Below, piece after piece: positions 26,648 to 34,019 of a stretch of 64,000 bases of DNA. The notes under the pieces are model-generated. The model was not told where the DNA came from. It did not search any database and saw nothing but the letters and a program-made list of their open reading frames with translations. Source of the DNA: Chlamydiia bacterium (GTDB lineage: Bacteria > Chlamydiota > Chlamydiia > Chlamydiales > GCA-2402025); NCBI GenBank assembly GCA_030427725.1, contig JAUICV010000001.1, forward strand, positions 62,001 to 126,000, written 5' to 3'. A program made the position numbers and the translations under genes. Position 1 is the stretch's first letter, and every line of letters starts with the position of its first letter.

Positions 26648-27617
26648 GAAGTTTTTAATTATTGCAGTGCTTTTATTGAGTGTTATGTCTTGCCAAAGAG
26701 TCTCTAAAAAAAATGCCGTGAAGTGGAGCAAGGAAACCAACAAATTAAAAGTGTTGTCAACGACTCCGATGATTGATTACATGGTTGGACAAATAGGTGG
26801 AGACAATACAATTAATGGAGCTTTAATAACTGGGAATTTGGATCCGCATAGTTATGAGCTTGTAAAAGGTGATAATGATAAGATAGGTCATGCGGACGTT
26901 ATATTTTATAACGGACTTGGATTAGAACATGGAGCAAGTTTAAAAACTTGTCTTCAAAAGCACGCAAAAGCTGTTTCAATAGCTGCTGAAATCGAAAAAA
27001 AATGGCCAAATGAATTTATTTATTTAGAAGGAATTCCCGATCCTCATATCTGGATGGATGTGGGTCTGTTTGCAAAGGCAATAGATCCGATTGTGTCACA
27101 ACTTAGTGATTTGGACCCAGAGCATCAAGAAGCTTTCAGAACTAATGGACAAAAACTCTTAGAAAAGATGCTTGCTGTAGATTTAGGAATAAAGAAGCTC
27201 CTAAAGAAAATTCCTTCACACAACAGATATTTGATTACGACGCATGATGCATTTTTTTATTTCTCAAGAGCATATCTATCGGCCACTGAAAACGATTATT
27301 TCGAAAGAGTGTCCTCTCCTGAGGGATTAGCCCCAGATGGGCAGATGAGCTTTTCAGACATACTAGGTATTGTTGATTTTGCATTAAAGTATAACATCTC
27401 GGTTTTGTTTTCCGAGTCAAATGTTTCTCAGGATGCTTTAAAAAAGGTGGTCAGTTCAATCAAAAAAAAACAAAAAAGAGTTAAGATCTCACCAGATGAG
27501 CTTTATGGGGATGCAGTGGGAGCCAAAGGATCTGGAGCAGAAAACTATCTTGAAATGATGGTCCATAATGCCCGCGTAATTGCGAAAAATCTAAGAGGTG
27601 ATCATGAGTCAAACTGA
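26640..27617 (+). CDS. ytgA: Metal ABC transporter substrate-binding lipoprotein YtgA
   Basis: This is a cluster A-I (TroA/ZnuA-type) periplasmic solute-binding protein for iron, manganese or zinc. A signal segment ends in a lipobox-like VMSC. Metal ligand positions are recognisable: His in NLDPHSYE, His in DPHIWMD, the TTHDAFFYFSRAY segment and a late Asp/Glu in LFSESNVS. The GTG at 26640 has GGAG about 7 bases upstream and gives a proper signal peptide; a TTG at 26628 is the alternative. It overlaps the mrp end and is followed by ytgB, ytgC-R and ytgD, all overlapping, as in chlamydial CT067-CT070. Confidence 0.93.
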   Translation: MIKKFLIIAVLLLSVMSCQRVSKKNAVKWSKETNKLKVLSTTPMIDYMVGQIGGDNTINGALITGNLDPHSYELVKGDNDKIGHADVIFYNGLGLEHGASLKTCLQKHAKAVSIAAEIEKKWPNEFIYLEGIPDPHIWMDVGLFAKAIDPIVSQLSDLDPEHQEAFRTNGQKLLEKMLAVDLGIKKLLKKIPSHNRYLITTHDAFFYFSRAYLSATENDYFERVSSPEGLAPDGQMSFSDILGIVDFALKYNISVLFSESNVSQDALKKVVSSIKKKQKRVKISPDELYGDAVGAKGSGAENYLEMMVHNARVIAKNLRGDHESN

Positions 27618-28377
27618 GAATGTCATTGCTTGTAGAAACTTAACGGTGAGTTATGATAGCACGCCGATTTTATGGGATGTGAACTTTTCAATTCCTAAAG
27701 GTTCTTTAGTAGCTCTTATAGGCCCAAATGGAGCCGGAAAAACGACTTTTTTGAAAACGTCTTTGGGTTTTGTTAAGCCAGCTTCAGGTTGTGTTGAATT
27801 TTTTGGTAAGCCTTACAAAAAAATTCGCAGTAAAGTTTGTTATGTGCCACAAAAAGATAGTGTCGATTGGGATTTCCCAATCACTGTTTTAGAAGTGGTT
27901 CTAATGGGAAGATATAAACACTTAGGACTTTTTAAGTGGCCAAGTAAAGCTGATAAAGAAGCGGCTTTAGGAGCGTTAAAAACTTTAGAGATACAACACT
28001 TGGCTCATAGACAGATATCTGAACTGTCTGGGGGGCAAAAACAAAGGGTCTTTTTAGCAAGAGCCTTACTTCAAGATGCAGAAATTTTCTTGTTAGATGA
28101 GCCATTTGTTGGGATAGATATCTCAACTGAAGAAATTATCACAAAACTATTCAAACTACTTAGGGATCAAGGGAAGACGTTTGTCATCGTTCATCATGAT
28201 TTGCAAAGTGTTCCTGAGATTTTTGATCGTGTGGTTATATTAAAGCATAGTTTGATTGCAGAAGGGACTGTAGAAGATGTTTTTACAGAAGAAAACCTTT
28301 CAAAGGCTTATGGGAAAAGAGGAGCTCTTTTGGCTGATATGATTGAACTTGTAAAAGAGAAGCAAAAAGGAATCTGA
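27604..28377 (+). CDS. ytgB: Metal ABC transporter ATP-binding protein YtgB
   Basis: This is the ATPase that powers the YtgABCD metal importer on the cytosolic face. Walker A GPNGAGKTT, the Q-loop region, the signature LSGGQKQR and Walker B EIFLLDEPF with the switch His (FVIVHHD) are complete in 257 residues. The ATG at 27604 has GAGG five bases upstream and is inside the end of ytgA (14-base overlap). Its stop overlaps the ytgC-R start by one base. Confidence 0.95.
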   Translation: MSQTENVIACRNLTVSYDSTPILWDVNFSIPKGSLVALIGPNGAGKTTFLKTSLGFVKPASGCVEFFGKPYKKIRSKVCYVPQKDSVDWDFPITVLEVVLMGRYKHLGLFKWPSKADKEAALGALKTLEIQHLAHRQISELSGGQKQRVFLARALLQDAEIFLLDEPFVGIDISTEEIITKLFKLLRDQGKTFVIVHHDLQSVPEIFDRVVILKHSLIAEGTVEDVFTEENLSKAYGKRGALLADMIELVKEKQKGI

Positions 28378-29681
28378 TGATCAGTGTGTTAGATCCAGTT
28401 TTTAGAGGACCCTTCTGGGGAAGTATACTGATGGCAATAGCAAGCTCTATTATTGGAGCGATTGCGTTTGTAAGAAAGGAGACTCTTTTAGGGGAAAGTT
28501 TATCTCATAGCGCCTACCCTGGTGTGATTTTGGGAGTGATTTTCTCGGTCTCTTTAGGATTTAAACAGGATCTGGCTGTTATGTCGCTTGTGCTTGTCTT
28601 TGGATTTGTTTTTGCTTACTTAGGCTATCTTTGTATTCGAGTGCTTCAATCGAAATTTAATGTGTCATCTGATGTAGCTCAAAGTTATATTTTAACAGCC
28701 TTTTTAGGCCTAGGGATCACTTTAGCTAGCCTGATTCAAAAAAGTCATAGCGTGTGGTATCAAAAAATTAGAAATTATCTATTCGGCCAAGCCGTGACAA
28801 TGAGTGACATTCATATCCTTTTCTATGGTGGTTTTGCTCTGATTGTGACTTTTTTTGTAGTGGTTTATTTTACTCAGTTAAAAGCGATGCTTTTTGATCC
28901 AGTTTTTTGTAAAAATATTGGGGCAGAATCTAAGATAATGAAGCATGGAATCACAGCCTTTTTTGCGCTTGTTGTTGTGCTTGGAATGAGAAGTGTAGGA
29001 ACTATCTTAATGTGTGGGATGATTGTAGCACCAGCTGTTTGTGCCAAGCAGATTACCAATCGGTTTTCTAAAATGATTGTTGTTTCTGCTGTTATTGGAG
29101 CGATTAGTGCGGCAGTTGGAGTTTATCTATCAGTGATTGTTCCTGAAGTATCTTCACTCCAAAGGCTTCCTACAGGTCCCGCGATTGTGATCGTAGCTTC
29201 GAGCTTTTGCTTGTTAGCATTTTTGTTTTCGGCAAAAACGGGTTTGTTCTTAAAACTTTATAGAAAGTTCTCCTTTCAAAGTCGCTGTGTTCAAGAGCAC
29301 CTTTTAAAATTTTTGTGGAAACAAGCTCCTAATCATACGACTATAAAAGATCTACATAATCGAAAAATTTCTGGAAAATTAGCTTTGAACTTGGCTTTAG
29401 GAAAGCTTAAAAGGGGAGGCTGGGTAGAAAAATGTGACAACGGTTATTCTTTGTCGGAAGATGGAAGGAGAAAAGCGGCTTATATCGTAAGGGTTCACAG
29501 ACTATGGGAGCTTTATCTATCGAAATGCTTGGGATTTTCTGAGCATCAGCTTCATAATTGCGCAGAAGAGATAGAGCATGTAATAACTCCAGAGGTTGAG
29601 GATGAACTGACTAAGCTTTTAGAGAATCCACAAGTAGATCCTCACAATCAACCGATTCCTAACAAAGAGTTTATGTTATGA
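28377..29681 (+). CDS. ytgC: Metal ABC permease fused to a DtxR-like repressor (YtgCR)
   Basis: This is a two-part protein of 434 residues. Residues about 10-280 form an ABC-3 type permease with eight or so membrane helices (RKETLLGESLSHSAYPGVILG is typical). Residues about 290-434 form a soluble DtxR/MntR-like repressor: a winged helix (TIKDLHNRKISGKLALNL) and a metal-binding and dimerisation segment (VHRLWELYLSKCLGF, then HVITPEVEDEL). In Chlamydia the same fusion, YtgCR, is cleaved to release the iron-dependent repressor YtgR, which shuts down the ytg operon. The intact fusion here suggests the same built-in feedback. It overlaps ytgB and ytgD. Confidence 0.94.
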   Translation: MISVLDPVFRGPFWGSILMAIASSIIGAIAFVRKETLLGESLSHSAYPGVILGVIFSVSLGFKQDLAVMSLVLVFGFVFAYLGYLCIRVLQSKFNVSSDVAQSYILTAFLGLGITLASLIQKSHSVWYQKIRNYLFGQAVTMSDIHILFYGGFALIVTFFVVVYFTQLKAMLFDPVFCKNIGAESKIMKHGITAFFALVVVLGMRSVGTILMCGMIVAPAVCAKQITNRFSKMIVVSAVIGAISAAVGVYLSVIVPEVSSLQRLPTGPAIVIVASSFCLLAFLFSAKTGLFLKLYRKFSFQSRCVQEHLLKFLWKQAPNHTTIKDLHNRKISGKLALNLALGKLKRGGWVEKCDNGYSLSEDGRRKAAYIVRVHRLWELYLSKCLGFSEHQLHNCAEEIEHVITPEVEDELTKLLENPQVDPHNQPIPNKEFML

Positions 29682-30679
29682 ATCCATATTTTGAGCTCAA
29701 TTTTTTTCAGTTTATTAAGGTCTTGTTTATAAGAACGTGGGGAGTGGCTGTTGGTCAGAATTTAACGCTTGCAGAAGATGAAGTTCAGATTTTGATTTTA
29801 CTGTTACTTTCAATCTCTTGCTCGCTGGTAGGTTCATTTTTGTTTTTAAGAAAGATGACTATGTTTGCAAACTCGATCTCACACACTGTGCTTGTTGGGA
29901 TTGTCATTTCCTTTACAGTTCTTACTGGGATTAAAAATAGTTTTTCAGAATTTGAGATAAACTCTCAAATTTTATTTTTTGGAGCGATTATTTCAGCTGG
30001 CCTTTCATATGTTCTCGTAGAACTTTTCCACAAAAGCTTTAACTTACAAAAAGATGCTGCTATAGGGCTTGTTTTTACGATGCTATTTGCTATGGGAATT
30101 ATTTTAGTAACTCTTTTAGCTAGGCATTCACATATTGGGTCGGAAATGATTATGGGAAGTTTGGACGCATTAGATCGCTCTGAGTTAAAGCTTCAATTCT
30201 TGCTGACATCTACGAATGTTTTAATAACACTGCTTTTTTATAGAGCTTTTATTATGGCTAGCTTTGATGCGACCTTTTCAAAAAATTTCCCATTGGTTGT
30301 ACCTCTTATCACAACCGTTATGGTTTTTCAAACAGCTCTAACTTCTATTGGAGCATATAAAGTCGTAGGGGCTTTGCTTTACCTGATGTTTTTAACAGCG
30401 CCTGTTTTAGCAGCGAAAGTATTTGTGAAGAGGATGAAGTCTTTATTAGTTTTATCTTGCGTTATTTCAATTTTTGTTTCGGTGATGGCTGTTGCCATTT
30501 CGAGGGCCTTTTTGTCTAATTTTGACACTCCGCTTTCAACAGGCGGGCTTTGTACGGTTCTTTTATCTCTTAGTTATCCTATTTCACTGTCTCTAAAAAA
30601 ACTATATCAGCTGCAGTTTAATAGAAAGATGTTAAAAGAGAAACGCTGTAATGAAATTGACTTTAATTTGATTAGGTAA
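29678..30679 (+). CDS. ytgD: Metal ABC transporter permease YtgD
   Basis: This second membrane subunit of the YtgABCD importer belongs to the ABC-3 family. It has 333 residues with about eight hydrophobic helices and the typical RKMTMFANSISHTVLVG and VGALLYLMFLTAPVLAA segments. It starts four bases before the ytgC-R stop (ATGA), indicating coupled translation. The dxr gene follows after 24 bases, as in C. trachomatis. Confidence 0.93.
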   Translation: MNPYFELNFFQFIKVLFIRTWGVAVGQNLTLAEDEVQILILLLLSISCSLVGSFLFLRKMTMFANSISHTVLVGIVISFTVLTGIKNSFSEFEINSQILFFGAIISAGLSYVLVELFHKSFNLQKDAAIGLVFTMLFAMGIILVTLLARHSHIGSEMIMGSLDALDRSELKLQFLLTSTNVLITLLFYRAFIMASFDATFSKNFPLVVPLITTVMVFQTALTSIGAYKVVGALLYLMFLTAPVLAAKVFVKRMKSLLVLSCVISIFVSVMAVAISRAFLSNFDTPLSTGGLCTVLLSLSYPISLSLKKLYQLQFNRKMLKEKRCNEIDFNLIR

Positions 30680-30703
30680 GCAACATAACATATTCAGAAT
30701 GAG

Positions 30704-31867
30704 ATGGGTCAGCTAATTAAGATGAAACAAAAAAAAGATTTAATCATTTTGGGCTCTACAGGCTCAATAGGGCAGAGTACGCTTAATGTTGTCAGGAGAA
30801 TGCCTGAGCAATTTGCGGTTAAAGCTCTTGTCGCTAAGCAAAACATAGATCTTTTAGAAAAACAAGCTCGGCAGTTCTCTCCAGACATCATAGCGGTTTA
30901 TGACGAAAAAAAATCTAAAGAGCTCAAGCAAAGACTGCCAGCTACTAAAATAGTCTCCGGTTTAGAAGGTATTTTAGAAGTTCTATCTTTTTTCAAGCCT
31001 AGTTTGTGTGTTTCTGCATTGTCTGGAACAATAGGAATTCAGCCAACGTTGCATGCTATCACATGTGGTCATGATATAGCTCTAGCGAATAAAGAGGCAT
31101 TAGTTTCAGCTGGAGAGTTAGTCAGAAAGTTTGCGAAGAATCATAATGTTCAGATTCTACCGATTGATAGCGAACAAAGTGCTATATTTCAGTGTTTACA
31201 AGGGGAAAATCAGAAAGCTGTGCATAAGCTTATTCTGACAGCTTCTGGAGGACCTTTTTTTAAAACGGACAAGAAAAAACTTTCTCAAGTGTTAGTGGCG
31301 GATGCCCTAAAACATCCAACCTGGTCAATGGGAGTTAAAAATACCATTGATTCGTCGACTTTAATGAATAAGGGGCTTGAAGTTATTGAGGCGCATTACT
31401 TGTTCGATGTATTACCTGAAAATATTGATGTAACAATTCATCCACAAAGTTTAGTTCATAGCTTTGTTGAGTTTGTTGATGGGTCGCTTCTAGCTCAAGT
31501 AGCTCCAAATGATATGGAGCTTCCTATCCAGTATGCATTAACTTACCCAGAGCGGAAAGCGTGTCTCAGCGAGCGTTTTGATTTTAAAACAGCTTTTCAG
31601 CTAGACTTTCATCCACCAGATATGGATAAATTTTTGTGCTTAAAACTTGCTTTAGAAGGTCTTTTTGTTGGAAAGTCGATGCCATGTTTTATGAATGCAG
31701 CAAATGAGATTTTGGTTAACCGCTTTGTGAAGGGGCAAATATCTTGGCTAGATATAGGGAAAAAATTAGAAACGCTTATGGCAAATCATAAGCCAGTGTG
31801 TTTAGAAGACTCTGAGCTTATCGGGCAGATTGACGCTTTAGGGCGTAGCTTAGCTGAGTCAATATAG
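30704..31867 (+). CDS. dxr: 1-deoxy-D-xylulose 5-phosphate reductoisomerase
   Basis: Dxr makes 2-C-methyl-D-erythritol 4-phosphate with NADPH, the committed step of the non-mevalonate isoprenoid pathway. The NADPH-binding GSTGSIGQS, the conserved LANKEALVSAG, the metal-site IDSEQSAIFQ, and KHPTWSMG with STLMNKGLE are all present. The length is about 387 residues from 30704, or 381 from the ATG at 30722, which better matches the usual N-terminus; neither has a strong ribosome binding site. It is the fifth gene of the ytg run and precedes rseP, the order of CT071-CT072. Confidence 0.95.
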   Translation: MGQLIKMKQKKDLIILGSTGSIGQSTLNVVRRMPEQFAVKALVAKQNIDLLEKQARQFSPDIIAVYDEKKSKELKQRLPATKIVSGLEGILEVLSFFKPSLCVSALSGTIGIQPTLHAITCGHDIALANKEALVSAGELVRKFAKNHNVQILPIDSEQSAIFQCLQGENQKAVHKLILTASGGPFFKTDKKKLSQVLVADALKHPTWSMGVKNTIDSSTLMNKGLEVIEAHYLFDVLPENIDVTIHPQSLVHSFVEFVDGSLLAQVAPNDMELPIQYALTYPERKACLSERFDFKTAFQLDFHPPDMDKFLCLKLALEGLFVGKSMPCFMNAANEILVNRFVKGQISWLDIGKKLETLMANHKPVCLEDSELIGQIDALGRSLAESI

Positions 31868-31892
31868 TAAAAATTACAAAGGTCTAAATGAA

Positions 31893-33815
31893 ATGATACT
31901 CAATATATTATACATTCTACTAGCAGCGCTTGGACTTAGTTTTATAGTGTTCATACATGAGCTTGGACACTATTTTATGGCAAGACGTGTAGGAATTAGA
32001 GTTTTAGTTTTTAGCATTGGTTTTGGAAAGCCTATCTTCAAATGGAAAAGAGGTGAAGTTGAGTGGCGGGTTTGTTATCTGCTTTTTGGTGGTTATGTCA
32101 AAATGGCGGGAATGGAGTCGGAAGAAGGTGTCGATCCTCTTGAGGTCAAAGATGGTTTTTTTGGTAAAAGGCCAATAGATCGAATCTTAGTGGCGCTAGC
32201 TGGGCCTTTAGTAAATATAGTGTTTGCTCTGATTGTTTTTACTGGAATTTGGGCTTTTGGGGGAAGAGATAAGCCGTTTTCAGAGTTTACAAACGTTATC
32301 GGGTATGTGGATAAAAGCTCAGAGCTTTACAAAGAAGATGTAAAACCTGGTGATCAAATCGTTTCTCTAAACAATAAAAAATATCAAGGGTTCAAGGATC
32401 TTCTTTTTACTGCTGTTACAGAAAAGAAAAAGGTTTTGGTAGATCTTTATAAAATCAACTATTACGATCAAAAAAAAACCAACTTTTACACAACGGTCAA
32501 ACCGTATGAATATCCTGGAGCTTTGTCCAAAGATTTTAAGACCATTGGAATTTTAAGACCTGCATCTTTTCTGATATATAAAAAACATCATGCAACAGCT
32601 CCTAAATACGTTGTTCCAAGTCCTATGGAAAAGTCATCTATTGAGGAAGGTGATAGAATAGTCTGGGTGGATGGGGAATTTGTATTTTCTCATGATCAAC
32701 TCTCAGATATCATCAATAGTAACTCTACGCTTTTATCTGTAAAAAGAAATGGCAACACCTTCATTACAAAAGTGCCTAAGATTTTAGTGCGTGATTTAAA
32801 GTTAAAGGACTATGAATTAGATGATCTTAAAGACTGGCAGCATGATGCGAATCTAAAAGGTGATGTTGCCTCTTTAGCTTATGTGCCATATGCCCTTTCA
32901 GGTAATGCAGTTGTTAAAAAGCACTTGTATTTCATTGGGGATGATCTTCTTAAGCATAATGTTTATGACCAGGCAAATAAATCATTATACTTTCCTTTGA
33001 AAGAAGGAGACCAGATTCTTGCAGTCGACGGACAAAATGTGTTTTCAAGTTTCGATGTTTTAAAAAAACTACAAAGCAAAAAAGTGCAGATCATCGTTCA
33101 AAGAAAGGGTTTCGATAAACCAATGCTTTGGACAGAGGAAAATAAGAACTTTTTTTATCTAATTAACCCCAAGCAGATTAGATCCATGGTGGCCTCCATT
33201 GCAAAAGGTGAGCCTAAAGAACATTTGGGGGATTTAGTTAGATTAAGTCCAGTTTCACCGATAAGTTTGGAGTCTCTTGTTGGTAATGATTTATATCAAG
33301 CTCAGCAGCAGACAGTTGAGAAAATCAAAGATCCTGTCAAAAGAGAAATGGCTCAAAAACAATTAGCTAGCATCAGCTCGAAAAAAGTTCTTGGAATTCC
33401 TCTTGTGGATAAAGAGGTCATTTACAACCCAGGTCCTTGGACTATATTTGCAGATGTCGTTAAAGACACATGGAGGACTTTATCCTCTCTTTTAACAGGG
33501 AAACTCAAGCCAAAGTGGTTATCAGGACCAATTGGCATGGCTCAAGCTCTACATCAAGGTTGGAGTTTAGGAATAAAGGAAGCAAGTTATTGGATAGCAA
33601 CGATCTCTTTAGGATTGGGTCTTTTTAACTTACTGCCTCTTCCAGTGTTAGATGGTGGCTATATAGGTTTGTCTATCTATGAGCAGATCAGCAGGAAAAG
33701 ACTTAGCGCCAAAGCGATGGAAAAACTCATCATACCGTTTATGGTGCTTTTAGTAGCTCTTATGGTTTACGTGACATATCAAGATATCATTCGGATCGCT
33801 CAACGATTTTTCTAG
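31893..33815 (+). CDS. rseP: Site-2 intramembrane protease RseP
   Basis: This zinc metalloprotease cleaves membrane-embedded regulators. The HELGH motif gives His22, Glu23 and His26 in the first membrane helix, and the third ligand is in PLPVLDGGY (Asp587) of a late helix. Between them is a long periplasmic section with two PDZ-like units, larger than in E. coli (640 against 450 residues), as in other chlamydial homologues. In Chlamydia a protease of this type could act on envelope stress regulators or membrane fusions such as YtgCR, which is an inference. A strong terminator follows the stop. Confidence 0.93.
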   Translation: MILNILYILLAALGLSFIVFIHELGHYFMARRVGIRVLVFSIGFGKPIFKWKRGEVEWRVCYLLFGGYVKMAGMESEEGVDPLEVKDGFFGKRPIDRILVALAGPLVNIVFALIVFTGIWAFGGRDKPFSEFTNVIGYVDKSSELYKEDVKPGDQIVSLNNKKYQGFKDLLFTAVTEKKKVLVDLYKINYYDQKKTNFYTTVKPYEYPGALSKDFKTIGILRPASFLIYKKHHATAPKYVVPSPMEKSSIEEGDRIVWVDGEFVFSHDQLSDIINSNSTLLSVKRNGNTFITKVPKILVRDLKLKDYELDDLKDWQHDANLKGDVASLAYVPYALSGNAVVKKHLYFIGDDLLKHNVYDQANKSLYFPLKEGDQILAVDGQNVFSSFDVLKKLQSKKVQIIVQRKGFDKPMLWTEENKNFFYLINPKQIRSMVASIAKGEPKEHLGDLVRLSPVSPISLESLVGNDLYQAQQQTVEKIKDPVKREMAQKQLASISSKKVLGIPLVDKEVIYNPGPWTIFADVVKDTWRTLSSLLTGKLKPKWLSGPIGMAQALHQGWSLGIKEASYWIATISLGLGLFNLLPLPVLDGGYIGLSIYEQISRKRLSAKAMEKLIIPFMVLLVALMVYVTYQDIIRIAQRFF

Positions 33816-33818
33816 TAT

Positions 33819-33850
33819 AAAAAAGGCCGGCAAAGCACCGGCCTTTTTTT
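33819..33850 (+). terminator. Terminator at the end of the ytg-dxr-rseP run
   Basis: The stem GGCCGG/CCGGCC, extended by A-T pairs, has a 7-base loop and seven T after it. It closes the mrp-ytg-dxr-rseP transcript four bases after the rseP stop codon. Confidence 0.9.
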
Positions 33851-34019
33851 ATAACTCATTATATTTCTATAGCCCTTGATTGTTTCAAGTGAATAAATAT
33901 TGTAATTATAAATAAATAAATAATATTTTTGTTATTTGTAATGTATGATATTAGTAGACGATTTAATTTGGTTTGATTAAACTCGAGTTAGGGGTTACTT
34001 TGTTCAAGGAGAGTTTATT

